DNA from: Sodiomyces alkalinus F11
Lineage: Eukaryota; Ascomycota; Sordariomycetes; Glomerellales; Plectosphaerellaceae
Assembly: GCF_003711515.1 (NCBI RefSeq)
Contig: NW_021167085.1
Coordinates: 1,280,575-1,344,574 of the forward strand
Direction: 5' to 3'
DNA: 64,000 nucleotides
In this document: positions 10,216 through 21,926 of the stretch, piece by piece
How the letters are laid out: every line of letters starts with the position of its first letter
How positions within the stretch are numbered: position 1 is the first letter of the stretch
Translations under genes and position numbers: made by a program
The notes under the pieces: generated by a model
Told to the model about the DNA's origin: nothing
Database searches by the model: none
Seen by the model: only the letters and a program-made list of their open reading frames with translations

Positions 10216-11654
10216 TTGGATTGCTGTTGTCCTTTGCTCTCTTTTTCCCTTCCCTTTTTTTTCTTTTTTTTTCTTATCCCGTCCCCCAACTTTTCACTCG
10301 TCACGAACCTGACGAAATTGACGAAGGTGGTTTTCTTCCGTGGCTTTCATCATTCAATGGAATGGGCCAGACTCCAGGGTACCTGTGATACCCAGTACCC
10401 ACTGTTACCCACGATTCAGCACCCACCTTACACGCCACGAAAAAAATATGGTTAGTCAGGTACCTCCTCTAGAGGTTGGGATGCTTCCTGAACACGGTGG
10501 ATGTGGACGGTTGGGTCAGGGGAAAGTGGCACTGCTGAACAATGTAACGAACCACGTTCGCGTATCATGAATCGGATTTCAAACACCTACCACAAACTCT
10601 TCTACGGATTGAATACCGCATGTACAACGTACAACGTACCTCTGCTGTTGCGAACAGGTATTATTCGTACATGTATGTACTTGCTGATTTGTCCGGGGTT
10701 CATTGGCTGGTGTGGCTGGTGAAGGATGGGGGATCGGGGACGTGGAGATCATGCCTGCAAGTTTGACCAGGGGCAGTCACGGTGGTGGCCTTATGGTGGA
10801 CGATGCTCATTTCCCGTCGAGTGCAGTTCCTTCCACCTCGTTCATTTACGATTTAATGCCTGGGGGGAGCGGGGAGGCTTAAATTACGAGGTAATTACTT
10901 CCTAACTGGTTCTAGCCAAGGCTGGCTCTCCAGGGCCCATGGATGAACAGGCAGCGCCTATCTCACCTCCCTTTTCTTAAGGTCCCGTCTTTCCACATCG
11001 GGTCCGCTCTCGCTTGCCCTCTCTTGATCTTCCTTCCTCACCAGCAGTTGTGACAGTCGTCAGCTCAGTCAAGCCTTCCCCTCGTTGTCCACCCAGCTCG
11101 TCGTCAAACTCATCGTCTCTCGCTTTAAATACTTTCGTTCTTCTGCGCACCGTGCATCTTGTTGTTCAAGTCGTCTTTGATTTCTCACAACAACATCAAC
11201 AAGCCAAAACTACGCGTACCCCTAATACTTCCGGATTACAGTATCCATCCCCATATCGATCGTCCGCCGCGTTCCACCAGCCAACATCTGATGTAAGTCT
11301 GCATGCCAAACAATGCTCTAACCCCCCCTCCCTCCGTCGCGCCGCTCCTGGCGCCGCTCAGAATTATTACATTAAAGTCTGCCTCGCTTTCTTGTTCTTC
11401 ATCTCATCCACCACATGCATACGCGTGTTGTATTTGTTTTCGGTGGTCTTTCTTCCCAGGGCATTTCTTTTCTTCCCACGATCTTTCTCCCACTCTTTGC
11501 TGCTCCGACCTCCCCTCCTTTTGTTTCAACAACCTAGTTCAGGGCGTGTCCATTCACTTGCTAATCTCACAGAGTTAAGCGTCCCTAGTTCTCGTCTGTC
11601 CTCATAATCCCCCATTTCGATAATCGACTTCCAGTCCCGAACACAAACGACACC
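10216..11654. other. Intergenic: HPM1 3' side and promoter/5' UTR of the GPI protein
   Basis: About 1.4 kb. The right half (10980-11650) is pyrimidine-rich with many CT and TCTT runs, typical of a fungal promoter and 5' UTR. The 197-codon frame at 11014-11607 is Ser/Pro-rich with no family character and is more likely leader sequence. Confidence 0.5.
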
Positions 11655-12477
11655 ATGAGAATCGTCAGTATTGCAACTCTCGCTGGCCTCGTTGCCTTCG
11701 TCCAGGCCCAGAATGGAGACTTTATCATCACCAACTCAGAATTTGACCTCGTCCCTGGCGAGGAGTTCACCCTAGAGTGGGCTGGCAACGATGGTCCTGT
11801 CACCATCCGCCTTCAGACCGGCCCTTCGGACAACCTTCAGACCGTCGAGGTCCTTGCTGGTATGCTTAGCCGATGTCAATGCCGAGGTTTCCCTCCACTT
11901 GCCATGCTAACCAAGTCGCTACAGAGGGCGCGACTGGCGATTCCTTCACCTGGCTTGTCCCTGAGGACATTGCGGACAACACGTACAACTTCCAGATCGA
12001 GGATGAGGCAACGGGTGAAGTCAACTACAGTGTTCAGTTCCCCCTTGATGGCGATGATTCCGCCGTCACCGCGACCCCGTCTGCCGAACCTACGTCCGCC
12101 GAACCTACGGTTACTCCCTCCGACCTGACCACGGCTGCTCCGTCCACCACCTCCGAGGCCGAGTCTTCGGCTGCTAGCTCTGAGGCCTCTGAGATTTCCA
12201 GCGCTGTCTCTTCTGCCATTAGCTCGGCAGTCTCCTCTGCTTCTGAGTCGGCCAGCTCGTCAGCGTCGGAATTGGCCAGTATGTTCTATCCCCTCCCATC
12301 CTTGTTTGCTGACTACGTGTTATTGATACTGATACCGTCACAGGCGCCACCGAGTCCGATGATGCTGCGCCTACTGAGTCCGACGACGTTGAGGTCCCCG
12401 GCAGCAAGGCCGGTCGCCTGGGCAGCCCTCTTGCCCTCCTTGGCCTCACCGTTGCCGCCCTGCTCTACTTCCAGTAA
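11655..12477 (+). CDS. Ser/Thr-rich GPI-anchored cell-surface protein (Kre9/Knh1-like N-terminal domain family)
   Basis: Exons 11655-11859, 11925-12278 and 12344-12477 give 230 aa with all joins in frame. Residues 1-18 are a signal peptide (MRIVSIATLAGLVAFVQA). The next 90 residues (FIITNSEFDLVPGEEFTLEW, then SFTWLVPEDIADNTYNFQI) resemble the beta-sandwich N-terminal domain of the fungal Ser-Thr-rich GPI-anchored membrane family. A long Ser/Ala/Thr/Glu linker with SSA and SAV repeats follows. The C terminus has small residues (GSKAG) followed by LALLGLTVAALLYF, a GPI-attachment signal. Expected at the plasma membrane or cell wall; the biochemical role is unknown. Relatives occur in many copies in filamentous fungi, so no gene name is offered. 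Confidence 0.85.
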
Positions 12478-13491
12478 TTTCTGCCACTTTAACGTTGTGC
12501 CGGAGGTGGGTCATGGTCTTACCACTTGGTTCATGGACATGTTAAACACGGGAGGCACGTGGTACGGAACGAGATTGGGGGTCGTTTTGCCGTACGACCT
12601 CGAACATGATGAGGTATTATGGGGAATGCTTGTTTTTACCCATTGTATCAGGGCACTTGCGGTTCATGCACGTGCTTAGCATAATTAGTTCTCATGCGAC
12701 CGGAATATTTTTGTTGATTGGGATCGCTCTCTGCTCACTTGCTCACGGGAAAAATCGTAAGAAAATCGTAAGGGGCCGCTTGCCCGTTCGTTCTGCAACA
12801 CGTACGAGGCAAGCGCAGTGGTTCCGCGGGTGTCTGCATGTCTCGGGTATGGGGAGACCCGATGCCACGGAGCATTTCCACATGGGGGGATACAAAGGGG
12901 CGGGCATTGTGTAGTTTCCGATCCGTGAGAAGCATCGAACTGTCGTCAGCCGTTGGAGTCATCCATGCTCCTTATCAACAGAAAGCAAACTAACTTCGTA
13001 CATGTTTGCGCCAGGGTTACCAGCCAAAGCAAGCCCTGGCGGCGTAACTCTAATTATTTCGAATCAGATATGACCAAAGAGGTTGCGAACTTTGCTAAGA
13101 ACCGCCTAACCGAATTTGTGAATTACACTGCACTTCATTCATGAACCTACCCGACCAAAACGTCTAGTAAGGTAGTCAGTACACTCCGCTGCTATGCCAA
13201 CCGCATGTCCCCCGACCCTACCAAGTGTGATCCTGGAGCAATGTAGCTCATCCACTCCCCGTCTAATATATGGTATGCACACAGATGTATAACCCGCTTC
13301 CTTTTTTCTCGGTCTTGATCCTGCGCCCGGTACATATATCACCCACCAGTGCCCATAAAAGGACGCATGCATCATGCTAGAATGTTGTAGATAGACTGAA
13401 GCGAACACACGGAGCCACATCCACGACTGGGTTGTACCTGGGTTATCAGGTAAACTATTTTGCGTGCAAGCACGTTGTTGGTCTTCGTCGC
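12478..13491. other. Intergenic between the GPI protein and the PP2C gene (convergent 3' ends)
   Basis: About 1 kb between two gene 3' ends. Small frames on both strands show no protein character. I see nothing else. Confidence 0.45.
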
Positions 13492-14685
13492 TCAAAGTTT
13501 ACTCTTCGGCCTGCCGGCCCTCGACTCGTCCGATACGACGGCGACGACGACGACAACGTCATCCACCTTGCCGCCACGCCAGTTTTCGTGGGGATACCAC
13601 TTTTGGACCTCCTTGGCGAAAGGACCATCCCGTTTGGAGTTGATGCTCGCGGCTTTGGCCGCGGCGGTGATCTCGGTCGCGAGGACGCTCTGTAGGCTGA
13701 CAGGTACCCTAGAAGGCGAGGAAGCCGAGCGTTGTTCTTGCGTCGCCGTTAGGGGGCGCAAATCATCGATGACGCGAATGCCGCCCTTGTTGTCTTCTGC
13801 CACGGCTTGCCCCTCGCTGTCAGAGGGCGTGGTGACCCAGGCTCCCGAAGACGTCATGACCCGGCGAGTGATGCGAAGGACATCTTGGTCGAAGAGGTTG
13901 TCCCACACGCCGTCGCTGGCAAAGACGAGAACGTCGCCGTGGCGAAGCTGATGGTGGGAGACGTCGGCGTCCCGGGGGAAGTCGCTGAGCTGGGCGCCGC
14001 CGAAGGCGGCCATGCGGGCGGCGACGGAGGGTGGTACGACGGAGAGCTGGAAGGGGGTGTTGAAGGCGTGGGTCTGCGGTTCCGAGGAGGCGTGGACGGC
14101 GCCGAGACGCAGCTGGAGGAAGCCGGAGTCGCCGAGGTTGGCGACGTCGAGGGTTCCGTCTGGGGCGGCGACGGCGACGCAGGCGGTGCTGCCGCCGGCG
14201 CGGATGGTGCGGTCTTCGCAGACGCGCTGATAACCGACCTGCAAGAGGTTGCGGGCCGACGGCGGGAGAGGGGTCGCGGTTTCGGCGGCGTCGGGGTTCT
14301 CGCTCTCGTGTTCGGAGGCGGCGGTGGAGATGTACTCGCAGAGGCCGTGGGCAAAGTCTGCAGGGTCGACGCCGGAATCGACCCAGCCTCCGACGCCGTC
14401 GGCAACGCCTAGGGCCACGGCGTTGGTGGTGCCTACGGGGCTGACAAAGAAGGCGTCATGGCCACTGTCCGGGCGAGCCGACTTGCTGCCCTTTGTTTGT
14501 GGGAAGCGGTTGTGGGAGTCGAAGTGGAAGACGTGGGTGGTCGGGTCGAAGCGGCGGTCTTTCCCCGTGAAGGAGGCGGCTACGTGGAAGGTAAAGGGGC
14601 CACTCGAGCCAGTGGGTGAATTCAAGGAGCTTGCTGTCGAAAAGGAGCGTCTGTCGGGACGGAAGGGGGGCGGGTCGATCGCCAT
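13492..14685 (-). CDS. PTC7: PP2C-type Ser/Thr phosphatase, PTC7/PPTC7 group
   Basis: 397 aa without a visible intron. PPM-family metal-binding and catalytic blocks appear in order: GHDAFF near residue 73, VADGVGGWVDSGVDPADF near 93-110, NLGDSGFLQLR near 180, FASDGVWDNL near 253, and KVDDVVVVVAVV near the C terminus supplying the last Asp pair. The short PTC7-type arrangement with DGVGGW is distinctive. Yeast Ptc7 is mitochondrial and dephosphorylates coenzyme Q biosynthesis protein Coq7. The N terminus used here (MAIDPPPFRPDRRSF) is only weakly presequence-like, and an upstream exon is possible because a plausible acceptor TTTACTTAG lies 60 bp upstream. Confidence 0.85.
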   Translation of the reverse strand: MAIDPPPFRPDRRSFSTASSLNSPTGSSGPFTFHVAASFTGKDRRFDPTTHVFHFDSHNRFPQTKGSKSARPDSGHDAFFVSPVGTTNAVALGVADGVGGWVDSGVDPADFAHGLCEYISTAASEHESENPDAAETATPLPPSARNLLQVGYQRVCEDRTIRAGGSTACVAVAAPDGTLDVANLGDSGFLQLRLGAVHASSEPQTHAFNTPFQLSVVPPSVAARMAAFGGAQLSDFPRDADVSHHQLRHGDVLVFASDGVWDNLFDQDVLRITRRVMTSSGAWVTTPSDSEGQAVAEDNKGGIRVIDDLRPLTATQEQRSASSPSRVPVSLQSVLATEITAAAKAASINSKRDGPFAKEVQKWYPHENWRGGKVDDVVVVVAVVSDESRAGRPKSKL

Positions 14686-16491
14686 GCGAGAGGGATAGGG
14701 GCGAGTGCGGCCTAGAGCTAAGTAAACGGGCTTTGGTTAGTCCAGATTGCTCAATTAAGAAACCAACGTCTTGATGTATATGTATGTATTCCTACCTAAT
14801 CTATAGAGAGGACGGATGGACGAGAGTGATGGCAGTTGGTGACGAGATGCGATCAGCGTTGCAGCCATTGCTCTGAGTATGGTACAATGTGTCGTGGTTT
14901 CTGAAAGTCTCGTACCTTGCCCCTCGGCATGTCGAAAGGAAAGTGTACCAAAAAGTGATGAAGGAGCAAATTCAAGCCTTGGAGTCTGTAGCCATTACTC
15001 CCGAGTCAGATATCGAATATTGACAGTCGCAAATCACCACTCCAACAACAAAAACATGGGTGGGTGGGTTTTGGTACTGAGTTAAACTTCTTTCAAAGGA
15101 AACTCGAGATGCTTACAACAACCACCACATAATTACTCCGTCGGTACCTAATAAGGTACCTTAAATTTCAGGGTGGTATAAGGACGTACCGTAATGTAGT
15201 AGTGGGGCCTTAAGAAGTCCCCTACGTTTCTGTCACGTGGAATTCAAGTGCCCTGTTAGGTACCTACCTTAGGTATCTGTGTGATATGAGCCGTCGCATC
15301 TACACGTGTACCTACTCGGTCGTCTGCGGTGCAACATCAACCTCGCTTCTTATTCTGCTTGGTGCATCTGCTCCGCCGTTAGGCTTGCCAATCCAATCGC
15401 CGTGTATCATTCTGTCGACCTGTCAGGAAGCACACTAGAGTCACTGGACAGATTGCTCCTTTCCGCGAGCCTTGCCCTTCGCATAGTCGCCACGCCTTTG
15501 CCCCCGAACACGGCAGTTTTATGTCTGCCCTGAGAAACGAGGAATCCTTGTAGTGTACACTAGTGGGCAAGGTGGCGTAAGTGCCCTTGTGAAATGCTGG
15601 CCGCCTACAAGGTTGGTCCGAACAGCGGCAGCCTGCTCCGGGACGCGGCGATTTCGCTTTTAGCGTGACTAGATGTGACTGAACCTGTTTACTGGGAAGA
15701 GCCTCGATGAGCAAGTAGTTGACTCCGGCTTTGTGGGCAAGTCCGAATTTCTACCGCCCCGTGCTAAAGCATATCTTACTCGATGGTGTTTTAATGAACA
15801 TAAGGCAAGGTACTGCACGGCCATGAACTACGACGTACAGTCATAACCAGTTTGTCAGGTCCGGCTGGCTGGCCATGGGCCTCACAAACTAAATGTACCT
15901 ACGCAACGATATGAATTCATAGGTGCCGATCATGTTGGATTTCAACGAGAATAATGTTTCTTTCTTTCTTTCGCATGGGGAGGCTCCCATTCTCGTGTAA
16001 TACTCCGTACCTACGAATCCAATCTCTCCGAACACACATAATGTGATTAAGTAATCAGCACACAAACAGTCCAGGATCCGGAATATGTATTCCCGAACCA
16101 TCACGTGCTGCTTGTTCCGATAGCATTAAGTGGATCCAAAGCCTTCCAAGTCGTCCCTTCCCGCGCAGCGAGAGGGTTGAAAATGCATCGCCGTTGATTG
16201 GTCGACCCGCTTCGACTGCTCGCAATAGCCGAGGACCGAAGGGGAAGCCAAAACTTCCATGATGTCTTCACTTGTCACGAACTGACTTGTGTTGCCGCCA
16301 CCCGCAATTTCACCTTGAACGGGCACAGAAACAAAAGAACAGCCGTGTTTGACGCCCGAGCGGATTGCGATCAGCTTCATTCAATACGCGGCTTTGGTCA
16401 TCTTACCCTGCCTGAATTCCTCTCGCATTCCTAACTTTGGCCCCGCACACGGATCTCTCATCAGACAACCCCCGAGTCTTCGTTCGCCATC
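14686..16491. other. Intergenic between PTC7 and SDH2 (divergent promoters)
   Basis: About 1.8 kb of divergent upstream DNA. It holds TACCTACCTTAGGTA (15261-15275), GGTACCTAATAAGGTACC near 15145 and TACTCCGTAC (16001-16010), members of two dispersed motif families described in the findings. No credible gene: frames such as 15306-15533 and 15379-15714 lack family character. Confidence 0.5.
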
Positions 16492-17521
16492 ATGGCCGCT
16501 CTCCGCTCTACCTCAGCCAGAGCCCTTGGCTCGGCTATCAAGCCCGCCTTCCGCCCTGCCATGTTCGTTCGCTCCATGGCTTCTGTCAGCGACACCCCGT
16601 CAGAGAAGCCGCGCATGAAGACCTTCCAAGTCTACCGCTGGAACCCCGACACACCCACCGAGAAGCCGCGCATGCAGTCCTACACCTTGGATCTCAATAA
16701 AACCGGACCCATGATTCTCGATGCGCTGATCCGGATCAAGAACGAGCTCGACCCGACCCTGACCTTCAGGCGGAGTTGCCGAGAGGGCATTTGCGGCAGC
16801 TGTGCCATGAACATCAATGGACAGAACACCCTTGCTTGCCTCTGTAAGTCGCACTCCACTCTATTGGGGCTCCTTGCGAGGCCCATCTCGCCTGGAAGAG
16901 GACACCTCTTGCTCGATCCTTGGACTGCATGTTCCAGTAGTACATGGGACTGACAATCTCTTCAGGCCGTATCAATACCGAGGACGCCTCTGAGACGAAG
17001 ATCTACCCCCTCCCGCATACCTACGTCGTCAAGGATCTGGTGCCGGATCTCACCCTCTTCTACAAGCAATACAAGTCCATCAAGCCCTACCTGCAGAGAG
17101 ACACCCCGTCCCCCGACGTACGTCCCCACACCCCCCAAAGTCATCTCTTCAGACATCAGGGCCTTCTTCTTCTTTGGTGGTCCCGCTGACAGTAGAACAG
17201 GGTAAGGAATATCGTCAAACCAAGGCCGATCGCAGAAAGCTTGACGGCCTCTATGAGTGCATTCTGTGCGCCTGCTGCTCGACATCCTGCCCCTCGTACT
17301 GGTGGAACTCGGAGGAGTACCTCGGTCCCGCCATCCTTCTCCAGTCCTACCGCTGGCTGGCCGACTCGCGCGACGAGCGCACGGCCGTGCGGAAGCAGGC
17401 CCTCGACAACTCCATGAGCCTGTACCGGTGCCATACCATCCTCAACTGCACCAGGGCGTGCCCTAAGGGTCTGAACCCCGGCCTTGCCATCGCGGAAATC
17501 AAGAAGCAGATGTCTTTCTAA
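16492..17521 (+). CDS. SDH2: Succinate dehydrogenase iron-sulfur subunit (complex II)
   Basis: Exons 16492-16843, 16966-17117 and 17201-17521, 274 aa. A mitochondrial presequence (Arg/Ala/Ser-rich, residues 1-30) is followed by [11 protein letters not shown]. The plant-type 2Fe-2S ligands are in [12 protein letters not shown] and the Cys completed across intron 1 (LACLCR). The C-terminal ferredoxin domain has [16 protein letters not shown] and [17 protein letters not shown] for the 4Fe-4S and 3Fe-4S centres. The protein passes electrons from FAD in Sdh1 to ubiquinone at the inner mitochondrial membrane. One oddity is a short repeat in the N-terminal region: [10 protein letters not shown] and [10 protein letters not shown] occur 20 residues apart, so the PxEKPRM segment looks duplicated. 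Convergent with DUS4. Confidence 0.97.
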
Positions 17522-18024
17522 ACACTGGCTGAGGGGTAGAGGGATCGATTGTGTACAGGTATTGGAAGAGGGTTGGGCGGCGAACAGACTTCCCGTAAGA
17601 ACTGGAGCGAAAGAAGGATGGAAAAAAAAACTGTGGAGGCTAGTGGAATAACATTTGACGGGAGAACCTGTAGTTGGCAAAAATGGGATGCCGACGAAGG
17701 GCGGTCATTCCGATTTTCCTGGATTGCTGTAGATTCTCGAAACTGCGTCAAGGTAAAGTGTACTTTACAGGCATGGACGGAGTTCAGGCCACGAACTTGC
17801 AATACAAATTTTCTTATACTGTTACCCCGGGTTCCCGGACCGCCCTCACGAGCAAGGCGCGTGTCATACGAACTAAGAACGGATTTGTCGAAGGTGCGGC
17901 CCGTAGCCACGGAGACAAGGATGGGCGAGATAATAGACGCATCATTTTATTGTATTGGCAGGTGTGTGTCTAAAACATTGCTCGCCACGTCCAAAAGGAC
18001 CAACGCGGAAGATCACACACCCCA
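17522..18024. other. Intergenic between convergent SDH2 and DUS4
   Basis: About 500 bp shared 3' region, expected to hold both 3' UTRs. No gene-like frame with protein character. Confidence 0.5.
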
Positions 18025-19604
18025 CTATCGCGATGCCTCCTCATCCACTGGTGTCCTCGACACCAACCTCTCTACCCCTTCTCCCTCCGCTCTCGCTACC
18101 CCACCCACGCGCCCCGTCTTCCGCTCGATCATGTCATCCATGAAATCGATGACATCGACCATGTTAGTGAGCGAGTTGAGCTGTATACGCTCGGCCTTGG
18201 ACAGCAGTGAATGCTTGTCGGGGCCCATGCCCGGCCCGCACATGTCGTTGAGGTGGTGCACGATGAGCTTGAGGTGGAGCGGGGCGCGGGCGGCGTGGCG
18301 GAGGAAGGATTCGACTGCGGACCAGGGACAGGATTCGTGGCCGGCGTAGAGGGCCGGGTTGGCGAGGATGCCGCGGGCCGACATGAGCCCGGCGAGCTTG
18401 GTCGTGCTCGGTTTAAAGTGTATTGAGGGCGAGGTGGTTTGTGGGGATTGGTACAAGGCGCTGCCGTTTTCTTGTGACGCGGGGTTCAAGTCGCGCGAGG
18501 GATCTGCGGATGTTGTAATGGTAGGGCTCGCGGCATTTCTAGACAGGAGGGGTGAAAGGGGTAAGGACGCAAGAGAGAAGACGTCCCCCGAGAGAAGGAT
18601 GGGGAGGGTGTCGCCGTATTTCTCGACGAGTATGGCGAGAGACTCGCCGAAGATAGGTGCGCTGGAGGGGGTGGTCCGCGTCCGAGGGTGGATGGTGAGG
18701 AAGTCGATATGACGGTCCTGGGGATGACCTATGACGGTGTCTATAAAATCCATCGTTCTCCTTGATGGCTTGTCAGTCGCCGTTGCCGTTCCGAGTGGTG
18801 GAAAGGAGGCCCAGGAACGAAGACCGGTCGACTCAACTTACCGGAGATCCGTATGAACCCGAATCTTTACACTAATGCTACGTCCCTTGGGGTTCTCCAT
18901 GTCTTTTTCTTTGTCGACGGCCCAGCCATCCCTTGCCAGCCTCTCCCGGGTCTCGACGACCATGTCTCTTACGAGTTCCCGGCGGCCCATGAGCGCGGCT
19001 CCCATGGTTTCGGCGCAAGCCCATGACTGGGGACATCCACAGTTCAGATCGACGCCGTTGACATAGGGAGCTACTAGTGACGATGACCGTGTCAGTTCTG
19101 TTGGGCTATTGGCGCCGAATTGAACGATAGTCGGGGGCTGCGGTCCTTGTGTTGATAAGGTGAGGTCTTGAGAGGTTCTCGGTCAGAAACGTGGCTAAGA
19201 GGCAGGAAGGAGCAAGAAAACATACCGCTATCTCTCGCAAAATGGCTCCGATTGAATTCCTTGGACAGGATCATGGGAGTGAAGCATATATCGGTCCCAT
19301 ACTCATAGACGGTCCTTCTGAACGCAAGCTAACCGAGACAATTGTTGAGTGAAACCCCGTGAGCGAGTGGCGAGGGACTTAACGAGAGCTAGGGTGCTTG
19401 GTATGCGTACTTTGCTGTATCTCACCATGGGGGCGGACACGTAGAGGAATCGGTCCTGACGCCTCGCAGCGTCGAATATTTTGAGGGGACTGGAGTTGAT
19501 ATGAGTATGGATATGATTTTCGTCCGACGAAGCCGGGTGCAGAGTTGGACCAGCACATACTGCAGATCAGGGTAGAGAACATCGTCCCAAACTCCGTTAT
19601 CCAT
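18025..19604 (-). CDS. DUS4: tRNA dihydrouridine synthase, DUS4-like
   Basis: Five exons on the minus strand: 19604-19561, 19489-19411, 19328-19226, 19145-18842 and 18760-18025, 421 aa. All four GT-AG introns keep frame, and the product reads continuously. Signature blocks: FLYVSAPMVRYSK (FMN-binding start of the barrel), TDICFTPMILSKEFNRSHFA, TIVQFGANSPTEL, VNGVDLNCGCPQSWA with the catalytic Cys, SVKIRVHTDLRRTMDFID, IDFLTIHPRTRT, ILLSGDVF and LMSARGILANPALYAG. Dus4-type enzymes reduce uridine in the tRNA D-loop (U20a/U20b in yeast) using FMN and NADPH. The Ser/Thr-rich insert between SGDVF and LMSARG (about 65 residues) is long for the family. The start MDNGVWDD is the first ATG in the 44-nt first exon and is the least certain part. 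Confidence 0.9.
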
Positions 19605-20139
19605 TTCTTTCTTCTTCTTTACCAGATACTAGTAAAGCACGAGCAGGTATCCTGCTAGATAATGCATACTGCGTTAATCTTAAAGAAACCGAGTCTATAA
19701 GAAAAGCATAATAGTTTTCAAGGTTATTGGCATAGGACTGAGCGAGCGAGTCTTCGGTGAAAGTGGGGGCGGGGCGGGGCCTCACCGAGCTACACCGAGA
19801 AATCCCGATCGAGAACCCACGTCCCAGTGGATTGGTCCTGGCTCTTGTCCTCGACCCAGGGAATTACTCCCTAGTAGGCAACTTCGCTCATGAGATTTTC
19901 GTGTCAGAAGCCTTTGCCACAAGGAACACGCACGATCTACTCGACGTTGCCGCGATACCCGAAGCTTGAAAGCATCTGGCACATATAGACATCCTTTACC
20001 CGCCCGTTCAAAGCTCATCCCAAACCCGTATCCGGCAGTTGGTCCGGCGACTGTGCTCAAGTTGCAAAAGAGAAAGCCTCGACATACTCGCCGCATATTT
20101 AATCGCTAACTTTGATACGGCCGGTGTGACGTTGTGATG

Positions 20140-20450
20140 GGCAGCAATTACCATCGCATGATGCGGAATCGCCTGGGGGGGGGGGTTTGATTGTTGTCCA
20201 ATCCCTTCGGCAAAAAAAAGCGTCGAGTTCGGTGGGTTTGGTGGTTGTTGCTGTACAATGCTCTCGGTAACAGATATCCTCGCAGGATACGGAATTGCCC
20301 GGAGGGGTTTTGATTGATGTACAACACCTTTCGCAATGAGTAACATTGCAGGTCCCGGTACCGTCTTGGGGAGTACAATGCCTTCCGCAATGAACAACAT
20401 TGCAGAATGCGCCCCCGGAGCGTTTGGGGATCATCATGGACTTTCGGTAA
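20140..20450. repeat. Degenerate minisatellite, about five units of 55-69 bp
   Basis: Units begin near 20140, 20209, 20267, 20333 and 20388. On the plus strand they share a GCAATNANNANCATTGCAG-like start and a TGTACAATGCCTTC-like end. In one minus-strand frame (part of 20099-20821) the units give a Cys-patterned repeat (CNVVHCGRHCT, CNVTHCERCCT, CEDICYREHCT). It may be a decayed coding repeat or a non-coding minisatellite. Confidence 0.55.
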
Positions 20451-20470
20451 TACTCGTGTCGGTGACTGTT

Positions 20471-20552
20471 GGCTGCTGTTGCTCCTCCTGCTGCTGCTGC
20501 TGTTGTTGTCGTTGCTGCTGTTGTTGTTATTGTTGTTGTTATTATAACCAGG
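20471..20552. repeat. CTG/TTG trinucleotide-rich microsatellite
   Basis: Imperfect run of CTG, TTG and GTT triplets, next to the minisatellite. In minus-strand frames it would give Asn/Ser or Thr/Ala runs. Confidence 0.8.
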
Positions 20553-21926
20553 GACGTCACGGTAGTACGGGTGGTGCAAGGAGGGGGAGTCGGTTTCAGG
20601 TCTGGATGCGAGGTAGAAGAACACCTGCGGGCACAGAATTTTGAGCCTTTCCGTAGTCTAAAATGCAGCAGGGTAAGCGGAGAAAATAGATAGAGACTCA
20701 CGGTGTGCATTTCGGGACCTCCGGGGATGCAGTGTGTAGGCCGAAACCTAGCGTAAGGACCAAGACTCGTCCGAACAGCATCTCGGTGACACTTCCCCAG
20801 CATTGAACGTCGAAATATCAAGCGGCGAATAAGGAGCTTGTTCTTCTTTAGACAGCGAGAACTTGAATGGTCTGTTGAAGGGATTCTTGAGGAAGGAAGA
20901 AGCAGAACTTCAGGGCCCCGGACGCAGGTATAAGCTATCCAATGCCCCTGGTGAATGAATCTCTGGGGGCGTGACTCTCCCCCTTTCTCCCTCTCTATGA
21001 CACACTCAGTACTTCGTATCCGTAGTTCAAGTTAGACTTCAGGCCATCTGAGAAGAATTATCAAAGTCTCAAGCGCAACCCAAGCGGGAAATGGCTGGAA
21101 ACAAGAGCACCACGGCCAGCGCCCCAGGCGCCGCCCCGCGTGGAGGGTAATGTGCAAAAGTTTCGAGGCAGTTTGCACGAAGTACCTAATGACGCATTGA
21201 AATTCCTCTAGCCCTTCTGCGAGGACGATAACATGATATCCTCCATATGGACACAATAAGGTAGAGAGCACCTACGACAAGCAACCCAGCCACCGACCCT
21301 TTTACCCGGGAGACAGAGGAAGATGCACGACTTCGAGCGCATCATTACCCCCAAAACGGAGAGAACGACAGAAACCTCAATTATCGAAGATGATGTTCCT
21401 CATCCTTTGCCAAGGATCTGTTCCACACTCTTCGGTGTCAGCCTCTGAACGATTGTGAGAGGCAATGTAAACCAGGGATTCAACAGACGAGTTGCCTTCC
21501 CTTCCCTTGGACGCTACCTTGTTATTCCCCGCTATCTTTGTCTCGCGAACGCCGTGCTCCAGGACATGTTCCAAGCTGCCCCCCTTGCGTTCCTAGCAGA
21601 TCAATTTGCTCGTAAAGGTGCTGCCGAGCTCCATGCCACCCCCTTTCCTGATATCGTAAAGTTTGGTAATTGTACACTTTGAGAAATATGTATGAGAGAC
21701 GAAAAGAAAGCAACGGGGAAGAAAATAAGGAAGTAAACAAAAGAAGGGGAAAAAAAAAAAAGGATGTCAATGCTCGCTTGGCCCCCTCATTTTCGTAGGC
21801 AGCCACTCCTGAGCAGGAAATATAAGTCGTACATGGAAGATGAAATTCTCCCCCCCCTTGCATACCGAGCCCACACCGAAGGGATAAGAATAAGATGTAG
21901 GTGTCATGGGCCGAGTCTGGTATTGT

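Larger units (their letters stand above)
19605..21926. other. Gene-poor stretch between DUS4 and the cyclin gene
   Basis: About 2.3 kb. It holds a (CTG/TTG)n-rich tract at 20471-20552 and a degenerate tandem repeat at about 20140-20450 (listed separately), a G9-plus homopolymer near 20178 and a poly-A run near 21750. Overlapping minus-strand frames (20008-20821) cover the repeats, but I cannot identify a gene. Confidence 0.5.

Noticed and set aside
11014..11607. 197-codon plus-strand frame upstream of the GPI protein
   Set aside because: Composition is Ser/Pro/Leu from CT-rich leader DNA and no family motif is present; the real gene starts at 11655 with a signal peptide.
13807..14412. Gly/Ala/Val-rich plus-strand frame
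   Set aside because: Antisense of the PP2C gene; low-complexity composition typical of GC-rich shadows.
8829..20552. CRISPR-like regular repeats
   Set aside because: The repeats are microsatellites or degenerate tandem units without unique spacers, and the organism is a fungus.
20008..20821. Long overlapping minus-strand frames with Thr/Ala and Cys-rich stretches
   Set aside because: Their length comes from tandem and trinucleotide repeats, several frames are open at once, and there is no conserved domain; recorded as repeats, not as a gene.
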